From: Membranipora membranacea
Taxonomy: Eukaryota > Bryozoa > Gymnolaemata > Cheilostomatida > Membraniporidae
Assembly: GCA_914767715.1 (NCBI GenBank)
Contig: OU612071.1
Coordinates: 17,170,948 to 17,234,947, forward strand
DNA length: 64,000 bases
Reading direction: 5' to 3'
In this document: one piece after another, positions 30,481 to 41,190 of the stretch
Layout: every line of letters begins with the position of its first letter
Position numbering within the stretch: position 1 is the stretch's first letter
Notes under the pieces: generated by a model
The model's input: the letters and a program-made list of their open reading frames with translations, nothing else
Told to the model about the DNA's origin: nothing
The model's database searches: none
Position numbers and translations under genes: made by a program

Positions 30481-30529
30481 TGGGATATGGTGTCCGGTTG
30501 AGGTTTTTTATTAAGTCTAATTGAACAAT

Positions 30530-30925
30530 GCATATCAGGAAGAAATGCTTCTGGTCACATCACATCAATCACTGCTGTCATTTATTATTCTCATCAATCC
30601 TTATTTACGTCTGTTTAATCCAGCTTTTGATGAACTCAGCAAAGGCGCTGTTTGGTTGAAACCTAAGATGGATTTATGTCCCATGTTTATATAGAAAATA
30701 TCAAAATTAGAGCACAAGAAACAACCATGTTGATTACAAGCAATCAAAAATAGAAGAACAAGAGTTTAGAAAGAAGCATAACTGAACTTGTCTGACAAAT
30801 AAATGATGATAATATAAGACCTGAGGTATAAATTGAAACAATACAACACTTTTTTCAAAGAACCCAATGAATTCCTTGATCGCTGCAGCTTTCAGCACAG
30901 TTATGACAGTTAAGGATATTGCAGT
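30530..30925 (+). repeat. Dispersed repeat S, copy 1
   Basis: ATCACTGCTGTCATTTATTA, CAATACAACACTTTTTTCAA and TTGATCGCTGCAG follow the order seen at 47745-48060 (copy 2), and partly at 32870-32930. Non-coding. Confidence 0.6.
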
Positions 30926-30936
30926 TTAAACTCAGG

Positions 30937-31159
30937 ATCGCTTCTCGGCCTATTGGCTAAGATCATAGTGTCATGGCCAATGGCTGATTAGTGCCTGTTT
31001 CAGTTTCTGGCAGCTTGCTGCACACTTACGATTAGGAGGTCCACCATGGTCTCATGCATTCTAGTTTACTAGGATGTATCACACTCTCAGTACGAGGACT
31101 CTGGGCAACTTGCGTCCCTCTTTAGGGCAGCCCTCCCTCTGTTTTGTCATAAACAGGGC
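30937..31159 (+). mobile_element. SINE with U2-snRNA-like head, intact copy with TSD
   Basis: It starts ATCGCTTCTCGGCCTATTGG, continuing CTAAGATCATAGTGTCA, which matches the first ~35 bases of U2 snRNA at nearly every position. The remaining ~185 bases (CTTGCTGCACAC, GGAGGTCCACCATGG, TCTAGTTTACTAGGATGTAT, ACTTGCGTCCCTCTTTAGGG) are not U2. TTAAACTCAGG precedes (30926-30936) and follows it (31160-31170): an 11-base target duplication, proving mobile insertion. SINEs with snRNA-derived heads (SINEU) are known from some vertebrates. Confidence 0.85.
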
Positions 31160-31300
31160 TTAAACTCAGGATGTCCTGAGTAATTTCTTAGCTGGGCTAT
31201 AGCACCTTGTGTGTACTTAGCTCTGAAGGTGAAAACAATATCAATTAGTTCCTTTAATCTACCACTAGTAGGAATGCCACATGATTAAAAACCACAAAAA
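31160..31300 (+). repeat. Dispersed GCTGGG repeat (family T)
   Basis: The run TGAGTAATTTCTTAGCTGGG, TATAGCACCTTGTGTG, CTTAGCTCTGAA recurs with variation at 32970, 38130, 48115 and 52630. Three of the five copies have a U2-headed SINE immediately upstream. Confidence 0.6.
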
Positions 31301-31860
31301 TGCAGAGGAATGGATAGCCAACACTTTATTTTTGCATAGGTTAAATTGGCGATGGAGATGTGTGAGATGAATGGTTTAGGTGATTTTCCAGTATAGGCTT
31401 TGGGATGTCGATGGCGGACGTGGGCAAAAGACATGCTTGCAAGTCACATGGGCCTTGGGCATGACCTCAACTTCAGCTCCTCTTTATTTATCTCCTCCTA
31501 TCACCTGCCTGTGCCTCTTGGCAGCAGGTATGAGTGTAGCCTGTATTGACCAGCTTGTCAAAACAGGCTAGCATTGTCATAGATGTCGCGTGCATGTTAA
31601 TGGTATGTATGGTGTGCCTATATAGTTATTATTGCAGCATATATTTGGTTAAATTATATATATATATATATATATACATCACAACTGGAGTATATTCATA
31701 TATATATATGGGGTCCTCCCCTTGCTTCTCCTTGCTTTTTCTATTGCCTACCTTGTCCTTACATATTGGAAACGAGTGGATAATCCTTGGTTACATTAGG
31801 AATATAAAGAGATGATAAGGTAATGAGGAAATCAAAGAGTGAAATGGTGATGCATTCAAC
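31301..31860. other. No gene seen; TA microsatellite at about 31655-31676
   Basis: Contains a (TA)n run near 31655-31676 and a shorter one near 31698-31708. Short ORFs only. Confidence 0.5.
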
Positions 31861-31865
31861 CACAC

Positions 31866-31946
31866 CTGCTGGGGCCTCAATTGAGCCCAGTAGACTGCAG
31901 CACATTAGAGGACAGACGCTCTAACCAACTGAGCTATCACAATTGC
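31866..31946 (-). tRNA. tRNA-like sequence, probable pseudogene or SINE head
   Basis: On the minus strand: GATAGCTCAGTTGGTTAGAG (a good A box and D arm), then GGGCTCAATTGAGGCCCC, a decayed T arm. The anticodon region (CTGTCCTCTAATGTGCTGCAG) does not fold as a standard arm. Confidence 0.45.
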
Positions 31947-33317
31947 TTGAGGTCGAAGTTTTAGACTAGGTTGTTTCTCGTCTTGCACTTTTGGGGATAT
32001 ACAGTAACGCTGTCGCTGACAACTTTTGAAATGATGTGATAAGATATTGTGATAAAAGTATAAATACAGACATGTTCACTGCTTACAATACCAACTCTTT
32101 CATTGCACTTGTTTTACTCTAGAACCACCTTTTTATTAAAAATCCCAACATTTCGCTGATCAAAGGGAATTGAGAACAATTGTGATATGCTGCCGGGCTG
32201 CCTCTGACATGAATGCTTCAACTTGGTACACCTTTATCATTGAATTCACCACAATGTTTTATTCTAGAAAAATTTTTTCTTAAAACACTTGACATTTCAC
32301 TTATTTGATGCGATATTATGAAAAATTGCAGATATGCTGCCGCGCTGGCGATGATCACTACAGCTGGGTACACCCTTATGTTTGGATTCAGCATGATTTT
32401 TGACCCTAGCAACGCGTCCTGTTTTTTTCCTGCCATCAAAATTATCTATGCCATCATTCTTAGAGCACTTAATGCTAAGCTGCTTCTGGCATATAATGCC
32501 TCTGAAAAAAGAAGTAACATATTTCACAGGAGTTACCTTCTCTTTATAAGCAATAAACTGAGCAAAAACAACAAACAACATGCAACATGAGATGTCCCGA
32601 TGTCAACACCCTCCCCCCCCCCCCACCCATGATTCCGTAATCACTCATTATAAGTCTATGTATTCCTGTGGCACACCACATATCTTACTCGTAGTCACTC
32701 AAAATAGGCTGTTCAGTCTAAAACAAATTAGTAACAAGTAGCCAAAGTTTCTAAAATTGGTGCTTCAGAAAGGTCCACAATTGATTAGGAGACTGAAAAA
32801 TTACAGTCTACGGGTCAATCCAACGGAACTTAACATACTCATATCAAATGGACAGAGTATAAAATAAATTACACAAAACAGCACTCTTTTCAAAGCTTAG
32901 TTGATATTGATCAATTGTTTGTAGTCATTCCAACATATTGTTAACTAACTGAAAAAGTCGAAATTCAAAGTTTTTGGGCTGGGCTAATAACACCTTGTGT
33001 GATCTTGGCCCTGAAATATGTAACAGTATCAAGCAGCAGTTCCCCTTCTCTACTCCAGCTGCACTAGTGATCAACAGATTGTGGTGGGCGTAAGCTAGCT
33101 TAGCTCTCATTGTGTAGAACGGTAACTCCTGGTAACAAAATTAAATCTAGCTGTGAAATTCATTTCTTATTGACTCTCATCATTTTGTAACATTATCGAT
33201 TCTATCTGGCCTTTCTCTAGCCAGCATAGGGATATCTATAAATTCAGTTTCAGCAATACCCTGAGGAAAAGAACTGTGGATCAATTATAATCAGTGTCAG
33301 ATTTCTATTCAGGAATC
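31947..33317. other. No gene seen; scattered repeat pieces
   Basis: A C run lies at about 32610-32624. A family-T piece sits near 32970-33030 (GGGCTGGGCTAATAACACC) and a family-S piece near 32870-32930. No supported ORF. Confidence 0.5.
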
Positions 33318-34202
33318 TTGATTGATTGATTGATTTATTTATTACATATCACAGACAATATTACATGTTGCGAATTAGGTGTAAATACTGGCCTTAAAAG
33401 AAGACATGATCAAAAATGGAAAAAAGCTCTGTAGGATTATTTAAAACAAAATATCATTTAAAGAGTGAACGAGGTGGCGTAAGAAATTGTCTCTGCCCCA
33501 TGCTCCTCTATATTTAACAGTACGATATCTTCCGGAGGGGCATTGACTCCGATTAGTATATATAGAGAACAAAAGTGGAGATAAACAACACCCCTGGGGT
33601 GTTCCAGTGTTTGTTGTGATAGGATTAGAAATTATGCCATCTACTATTGTTCTTTGTACTCTGTTGGTAAGAAAGCTATAAATCCACTGAGTGACATTGG
33701 AGTGGAGATGAGACAGTTGCGTAATGAGGTCTGGAACAGATATAGTGTTGAAAGCTGATGAGAAGTCTAGGAAGAGACACCTTGCATAGTTGGATACCTT
33801 CTTGTCGATGAAACTTGTCACATATGTAGTTAGACATAAGACTGCATCTTGTATCGAGCGATGTGCACGATATGCAAACTGATATTTATCCATGGGTGTA
33901 TGAGTTATTATGTAGTATTTGACAAGCCTTTCCTGCAGCATTTTACATATACAGCTTGTGAGAGCTATTGGGCGATATTGTTTAAGTTGTTCAGGGTTCT
34001 TGACTTTAGGAAGTGGCTTGATTATTGCAGATTTCGATGAATTAGGAGTTGACAGTTGATAGCAGCAGATTTTCAGAATTTTTGGTATGAGACCATCAGG
34101 ACCTGGCCCTTTACGAGAGTTAAGTCTCTTCTGATATTTCCAATGGAGGTGCGCTGGTAGTATGTTGATCAATAATGGGCTGATGAGATACAGACTTTTC
34201 AT
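33318..34202 (-). pseudogene. LINE remnant, reverse transcriptase truncated before YxDD
   Basis: The 253-codon minus-strand ORF (34202-33441) shows reverse-transcriptase blocks in order: KGPGPDGLIPKILK, YRPIALTSCICKMLQERLVK, FAYRAHRSIQDAV, CLFLDFSSAFNTI (motif A with catalytic D) and TPQGCCLSPLLFSIYTN (motif B). It breaks before the YxDD motif and runs into unrelated sequence. The 3' end is a short TCAATCAATCAATCAA-type tail at 33318-33335, preceded by AATAAATAAA, as in CR1/L2/Rex-type LINEs. Upstream homology fades above 34202. Inactive. Confidence 0.85.
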
Positions 34203-34371
34203 ATCTGGTGTAGAAAGTGTTTAGGTCATCAGGTGTAAATTGGTTTTTCTTTGTAGTTGATGTAGTGCTGGAGGTAGTCCACTAATTTTCTCAATATCGG
34301 TCCATGCTTTGGCTGGTTCGTTTACTAGCTGTTGCTGTATTTTCTTAGAATAATGTTGTTTGCTATTGATT

Positions 34372-34468
34372 ATAGATCTGGTGATGTCACGTTTTAGTTT
34401 GTTATAGAGTTTACGGTTTCCATCCTTAAACTCTATAATAAACTAAAACGCGTCATCACCAGATCTAT
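34372..34468. repeat. Inverted repeat at the 5' edge of the LINE remnant
   Basis: ATAGATCTGGTGATGTCACG, continuing TTTTAGTTTGTTATAGAGTT, faces its near-exact reverse complement ending at 34468, with a 15-base loop. This is probably a fold-back rearrangement of LINE sequence: the left arm reads as continuous LINE while the right arm does not. Confidence 0.8.
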
Positions 34469-34854
34469 GGCTAATCAGTGTTGTTTTATTACTTTTTCAT
34501 TTCTTCAATGACTCTGATACTATTCAGCTAGAATAGTGAGAATACATAGGTTAGCTACGGCAGCTATTTTACAAGACCTACGCTACAGGGTTAATAAAAA
34601 GTTTTGTTCTCGAGCTGATCAAAACACTTTTCATGAATTTAATGATGTCCTACACACCTTGCTCCCACACAAGAAATATGCAGCGTGAAATGCCTGTGCT
34701 AGAGATTGATTTAGTCGGTACTCTTCAGAGTAGACGCTTAAACTGTGCTTGGATGGCAGTTTTCAGTTTAATCCATCATCATTCTCCTTGAATCTTTATA
34801 CCAGCTAGTGATACTGTGTTGAATAATCAGTTCGACTGTCACTTATATCAATGA

Positions 34855-34975
34855 TAGTCATAGCTCAGTTAGTAGAGGTACGCAGGTGGAGATAAGAGTC
34901 TCACCTGAGGTGACCCTATATCCTGTGATACTTGACCTGTTCTGTTACTGACCTGGCTGGTATGGCATACAAAAT
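34855..34975 (+). repeat. tRNA-derived SINE, family shared with 26641
   Basis: CATAGCTCAGTTAGTAGAGG is a good A box. GTCTCACCTGAGGTGACC occupies the place of the anticodon and T arm, and CTGTTACTGACCTGGCTGG is the shared body. Confidence 0.55.
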
Positions 34976-35115
34976 AAATTATACTGTACTAATTTATATT
35001 ATCTATATATTATACTAATTCATATTATCTATATATTATACTATATTATATTATACTATATTATACTTTATAATATTATACTATATTATGTATTATATTA
35101 TACTATATGTACTTT
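34976..35115. repeat. TATAC/TATTA-rich minisatellite
   Basis: ATATTATACTATATTATATT-type units with occasional ACTAATTTATATTATC. Low complexity. Confidence 0.8.
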
Positions 35116-35339
35116 TACTGTCAATCTACAATTATTTTTTGAATGTTTTTCATTTACAATCAAGGCCAATATAATACCATCTACTTTATTGTAAAGGCCT
35201 ACTTTGATTGGAGACTATGTGATCTGCTTATCTACTTGGTGTTAAAAATGAAGATAAATCTCAATACTTCTGTAAAAATACTTTTTTGATAAAAATATTT
35301 TGTTTTCATGATCAAGTCACGGAGTGTAGTGTCAAAGCA

Positions 35340-36661
35340 CGAGTCAAAATTTGTCACAGTTTCTGCACTTGATATCCGTAAAGCTATTGATTGCGTAAAC
35401 CATAAGATCCTTGCCAGTTAACGAAATTCAACTTCCACTCTAATGCGTCAAATTTAATTAAAAATTATCTTTCAAGTCGAGAGCAGGCCATGAAAGTTAA
35501 TGGTTGTGTATCTGAATGCAGTCGAGTTATAACTGGTGTGCCGCAGGGGTCTGTACTAGGACCCCTCCTGTTTATCATGTTTATTAACGATCTGATGGAG
35601 CTCAAAAATTGTTATATATATGCTGATGACTGCCTACTAGTCACCAGTGGCGAAAAAAACCCCAGAAATTTCCACAAAACTTATGGAAAAAGGCATTCAT
35701 CAAGCATCCAGTTGGTACAGTGAAAATTGCCTTGTTCTAAACAGCGGTAAAACGCATGTCATGACCATTTCTAATAAACGTAACATCATACCTCCGGAAC
35801 TTAAATTTAACAATCTCATTTTCAAACAATCTGACAAAATTAAGTACTTAGGTGTGATTCTTGATAACAAATTAAATTTTAAATCTCATACCAGTAAAAT
35901 TAAACAAAAACTTTATCCAATAGTCACCAACTTTCAACGTAATAGAAAATTCCTGACACCTAAATTAGCTAAGCTTTGGTACATTGGACTTATACGTTCT
36001 AATCTGGAGTACAGCTCTCCTGTTTTATTTACCACAAACGACTATTTCAAAAAAGAATTTTTAAAAATTCAGAATAGATGTTTGAAAATTAGAGACTATA
36101 ACAGTTCTAAAGATAATACTCGAAAGACCTACAACATCCCTGAGTTAACTTTGCGTTTCAAATATTTGTATCTGCTGACGTTTTATAAAATTGTTAATAG
36201 TTTAGTCCCAATAATTGATACCAATCTGTTCCCCGAGAAATTAACTAGTGAAACTCGGCTTGCTAAAAGTTCTGGGTTTAGACTATCCAAGGAAAATTTT
36301 TGATTTGCTCTAGCTAATTTCGGTGCTCAGAAGTTTAACGAATTACCCAATCATGTTAAGCTGAGTCAATCCCTTGCTACATTCAAAAATGCCACTAGGA
36401 GCCACGTCCTCAAACTTCTCAATTAATGAGTCAGTTCTTATCATTTCATTTTAGCCTACTGCTACATTGTTCTAAGTTTTCTTTTCCTAGCTATTGTGTA
36501 TTAACTTGTGTAATGTTTTACTGCTAATTAATGCCTGCGTGTACTTTGTAATTTTACCTGTCATTGTTCTTGATTTTTAGTTACATGTCTTTTTTTTTTT
36601 CTTTTTTTTTCCGGTTTCTGTTTGTGTTTATTTGTAATAAAAGGTTCTTCTAAAAAAAAAA
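35340..36661 (+). pseudogene. 5'-truncated LINE (Jockey-type RT) with poly(A)
   Basis: Frame pieces give ALDIRKAIDCVNHKILAS (motif A), TGVPQGSVLGPLLFIMFIND (motif B) and CYIYADDCLLV (YADD, about 35618-35630). After a frameshift near 35650 come WYSENCLVLNSGKTHVM, IKYLGVILDNKLNF and LEYSSPVLFTTNDYFKKEF. An in-frame TGA at about 36301 interrupts; the C-terminus NELPNHVKLSQSLATFKN then runs to TAA near 36425. A 3' UTR with AATAAA (36637) and a terminal A run (36652-36661) marks retrotransposition by poly(A) priming. At least one frameshift and two stops: dead. Confidence 0.85.
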
Positions 36662-37216
36662 TGATGACAGCGGAGCGATCAGGTAGTCAGAGACTAGAAT
36701 GGCGACCGCCCGATTAACAGTATGACCAAGAACTATGTGGCCGAAGACAGCCCAAGGAACCCCGCCCGCCGCGCCTGCTGACTATGCACCACACCCCCAC
36801 AGGGCCCTGGTCAGCCGACCACGCAGACCAAGGGGCTCACAAACCCGTTCATCAGGAAGGTACCTGTTGAGCAGGTTTACACCTGTCGTCAACAGGGACC
36901 TTGCCCCCCTGCAGTTGTTGGCTCTTTGAGGGACAACTCCAAGTTTACTTCTTGTGAAACTAACATTTGGTGAGCTCACACAGATCTCACAATTTGCAAT
37001 TGTTTTTGAATATAATATTAAAAAGCGATATTTAAATAGCATTTGCACCGGCATAATTTTAAGGTGCTCAAAGAATGAAGTTACATGGCCTCGTGGATGA
37101 ATTTTTAAAATGACACGGAGTGCTGATTTTTGTAAAAGTAAAATTTGGTTTATCTCGCATTCAGCTGCATGGCCCCAGAACTCGATGCCGTAAATTAAGT
37201 GTGGGTAAAAATTCAA
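36662..37216 (-). pseudogene. LINE C-terminal fragment, same family as 53181-56830
   Basis: The 144-codon minus-strand ORF (37216-36782) reads LIYGIEFWGHAAECEINQIL, QKSALRVILK, then RSLLTTGVNLLNRYLPDER. The last part aligns with RSLLCQGVNLYNRYLMGVET in the LINE at 53379-53648. It abuts the poly(A) end of the plus-strand LINE, so the two probably represent a nested insertion. Confidence 0.8.
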
Positions 37217-37873
37217 TTCTACACCATATTTTTATCAATTTTTCTGTTTTCTGGGTACAAGTCCTAAGGACTTATTCTTCTCCAGAATAAATATGGAATA
37301 TATATAATAAAACCATTTCATCTGTAATTTTGTATGAAAATAATCAAGGTGTTCAATATATTGCTGAGATGATCTTTTTGAAAGATGATGCAGTGAATGC
37401 TCTATAATAAAAGGAAATGATATAGGGATATGGAATACCAAAGTCAATATTCTGAATTCTGATTGCCCAATCTTCTGTGTGTTACTAAAACGCAAGTTCT
37501 CATTTACATACTAATTAAAAATATTTGTAGTCTACTAGCAAAGTAGCAATAGTTTGCAGGCTGCTGTTCTACCCATGTTTAATTGTTTGGAGCAACCTTC
37601 TCTGAAATTTAACTGAATGAGATGTGAAATAATTGTGAGTCATCTCCCCTGTAAGCATAAAGATTTTTGAATCAAATATATGCCTATTACAACAACGATA
37701 AAATAACAAAAAAAAACAATCATACAAATTCATAGCAGATTTTTTACAATAATAAACAACGATTCACATACAATTGCAAAGATGTTACGCCTCATTTGAT
37801 GATCGATTGGAAATTCAAGAATTCAGTATGATTTTCAATTACCGGAAATTGTACATTTGTGAGCATTAATATG
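37217..37873. other. No gene seen
   Basis: A minus-strand 86-codon ORF (37495-37235) is open but has no recognisable motif. AT-rich flank. Confidence 0.5.
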
Positions 37874-37886
37874 TTATTACATTTTC

Positions 37887-38120
37887 TCGCTTCTCGGCCT
37901 ATTGGCTAAGATCAAAGTGTCATTGCCAATGGCTGATTAGTGCCTGTTTCAGTTTCCGGCAGCTTGCTGCACACTCACAATTAGGAGGTCCACCATGGCC
38001 TCACCTCTAGGATGCATTCTAGTTTTCTAGGATGTATTACACTCTCAGTACGAAGACTTCGGGCAACTTGCGTCCCTCTTTAGGGGCAGCCCACCCTCTG
38101 TTTTGTCATAATAAAAAAAC
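37887..38120 (+). mobile_element. SINE with U2-snRNA-like head, second intact copy with TSD
   Basis: TCGCTTCTCGGCCTATTGGC, then TAAGATCAAAGTGTCATTGC, with the same body as the copy at 30937 and an A-rich tail (ATAAAAAAA). TTATTACATTTTC is present on both sides (37874-37886 and 38121-38133), a 13-base target duplication. Confidence 0.87.
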
Positions 38121-38327
38121 TTATTACATTTTCTGTGCTGGGCAAACACCTCGTGTGCTCTGCCCTGATAGCTTTGTATATCATATGTATTGTAGCAGGG
38201 GTGTATTCATAGGCAGAGCCAGGAGTGAAGTTCTGAAAGGAAAGAACCCCAAAAATTGTCATAATATGTGTTATGAGTACACGTTCAGTATATTTATGTA
38301 TGTCAATAACAGGTGCTAATGGGGGCC

Positions 38328-40720
38328 TGTTGAACCCACAAACGTCGCAAACGTCAAAACATCGCAATCTAACGTTCCACTAACGTCGCAATCCCAAAAA
38401 CGTCGCAACGAAGGGTTTTAAAAACGTCGCAATTTTTTAAACGTCGCAATAGCTCGAACCCACTAACGTCGCAAATGTCACAATTCAACAAAAATACGAA
38501 GTTGTCTTCTCATTTGATGCAAATTGGTGATGATGATATGTTGCGAGAAGTAGAAAGGAGCATACAAACTGCAAAACACGGTGGGGAATTTAATATCACA
38601 TTATATATTGTGCCATGCATAATTGTTGTGTATTTTTCAGGTTATTTGAATCATTTTTTCACTTTCTAGGGTCGTTTATTGTTACCTCAGAATCCATTAA
38701 TGCTGTCATAAATGGGTGCTAATCAAGATTTAGCACAAGTAAGGCAAATATCTGTATACATGTCAAGCTTGAAATATACTGTCATGTTTGATATAGGCTA
38801 TGCTTAAAGTTGTTAAGAGGCTTTTACACTACTTGAAATGCCATAAATGTTAAATCATTTATGCATGAATCCCTTTATCTCTTTATGACTTACCCTTTAT
38901 CTACTGAATAAGGAATCTTTACATCATTCCCAAGATGCAACTTTATGGTTTGATGGTATGATAATAAAACCTCAACAGGATACCATAGGAACCATTAGCA
39001 TACAATAGGATGGATATTACACCTTGCATTGTGTAACGGCAATTGTATTTTCATCACTAGAATTATATGCAGTTTGTAAACTCAAATACTGGGTTATGGA
39101 CAAGAGACCTTGACAGTGGGTCAATGATAGTGCAGTTGAAAATTTACAGAATTTAATATCGCTTTGTGACCCAGCGGCTTATTGTTAATGGCCATGGTTA
39201 TATAATAAATGGGTTTCCCTAAAAAATTCAAGTCAAATTATAATTGGCCTCAATATACTTTGGTAATTCCATAGATATGCATTATGGGAACCGTTAACCT
39301 CTTAAATTTTATTGAATTTGTTATTGTATACTCTCTGAAAGAGAAGTCTTCATAGTGCCACATCCTGCAAGACAATGGCAAACAGTGGCCTTTCTTGACA
39401 AGCATTGCTGGAAGGAGAAGGGAACCCCTCCGACAAAGCTTGTCAAGACAGGGTAAGGGACCAGCAGATGAAATTTTTTGAGATATCGTGATTTGCTTGT
39501 TTAGTAATAAAATCAATTAAAAAAAATTGCAGCTCAACCATGCCTGGGTACCCAAAAACTATTATCCTACCTCTAAAAATTTAACCTGCTTTTGCCTATC
39601 TAGCCAGCAAGTTAACCAGTATCTATTTATTCTACCTATACATACAGTGGGCTGCCTATACTATCTATTCAGTGGTGTGGAGGAGGGTCAATGAATAAAA
39701 TAATAAAGAGCTGAGAAGATCTGCTGTAGCCATAGCCTACTTATTATCCATATTGATAAATAAATCTAATATGGTCAGCCAGCGCCTATATCATAGATAT
39801 ATATTATATATAAGACAAAACATTCTCATGGCACACAGTAGTGTCTAGGAACACAGGTTTTTGTTTCCATTGATCAAACAAAAATTAACTCGATAAACAC
39901 GCTCAGGGCTCTCAGATGGTTGTTCATGTGCATCTGTTTGTAATCAAGGTTCATTAATGTTCAACCAGGGAGAATAGATGAACTTTCTACCATACCATTT
40001 TATTTCATAAGTGGGATGTAGAAAACATGTTATGAGTCATTCTATTTTACTTTGTGAGGAAACAACTCCCAACAAAATGAAAATAAAAAAATTACATGGT
40101 ACATGGTATATAAAAAAGTTTGACTTTATTTATCTGAGAAATCCAAAGCGTTGCATCATGGGAAGGCTGTGCGATTTGATAGATTAAGGCCATGTCAGCA
40201 AGAGGAAAAAATATAGCACTCAATCCAACTGTGTCAATACCTCTTGACAAGTTCAATCTTTGGCTAAATCAAACATTAAGGTACATCACAAATTGGTATG
40301 TCACTATATCTGCTAGATAGTGATTAGCATCCCTTTTATGACAGCATAAATGGATTCTGAGGTAACAACAAACAGCCTTAGGAAGTGAAAAAAATGATTC
40401 AAATAACCTGAAAAATACTCAACAATTATCGATAGCACAATATATAAAGTTGATATTCAATTCCCCACTGTGTTTTGAAGTTTGTATGCTCCTTTCTACT
40501 TCTCGCAACATATCATCATCACCAATTTGCATCAAATGAGAAGACAACTTCGTATTTCTGTTGAGTTGCAACATTTGCGACGTTAGTGGGTTCGAGTATT
40601 GCGGCGTTTAAAAAATTGCGACGTTTTAAAAACCCTTCGTTGCGACGTTTTTTGGATTGCGACATTAGTGGAACGCTAGATTGCGACGTTTTGACGTTTG
40701 CGATGTTTGTGGGTTCAACA
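38328..40720. mobile_element. Non-autonomous Ginger-like element, complete ends
   Basis: It begins TGTTGAACCCACAAACGTCG and ends in the reverse complement (GTGGGTTCAACA at 40709-40720). GGGCC flanks both ends (38323-38327 and 40721-40725), a five-base target duplication. The arms of about 250 bases hold six exact ACGTCGCAA words on the left. The interior matches 18540-20640, 21445-21690 and 23900-24060 of the larger element in order, so it is an internally deleted relative lacking the integrase exons. TGT...ACA termini are as expected for integrase-type transposons. Confidence 0.88.
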
Positions 40721-40725
40721 GGGCC

Positions 40726-41190
40726 CTTTCATTATACAGAGGGATTATAAAGCGTATCAGTCACAGTTGGGATACGATGGCATTCCTTTCTGTTACATTA
40801 AATTTCTAGTCAATTTTTTCTCAAAATGGACCTGAATTGCCTTAAAAATGCCTCGGATATCTGAAAATTTTCTGGAGGAGTTCCCCCATACCCCCTAGCG
40901 GGAAGAGCACACCTCCCGCACCCACCCGCGCTTGGCCCTACCACTTCGAAACCCACGGATACAGCCTTGAATCAAAGACTACTTATAGTAGTAGTCTATG
41001 ATAAGATTTAAATCTTGCTCTTGAGTGTGATATACTATATGTACATATATATATATATATATATATCTATAAATACATTTAGTATATAACAACCCTTCGG
41101 TTATACCTTGGAGAATCTGCTCTGCCCAATATATAGTATATCCACTTTAGCTGTCAAATTCTTTATTAAAAAAATATTAACATGCCGATG
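40726..41190. other. No gene seen; TA microsatellite at about 41046-41073
   Basis: Only the (TA)n run is notable. Confidence 0.5.

Noticed and set aside
32605-32630. C-rich run as a regulatory element
   Set aside because: A plain homopolymer tract with no gene or promoter nearby.
33441-37216. A single composite retrotransposon made of the three RT fragments
   Set aside because: Strands alternate, the RT blocks differ in sequence type, and each piece has its own 3' end (TCAA-type tail versus poly(A)), so they are separate insertions.
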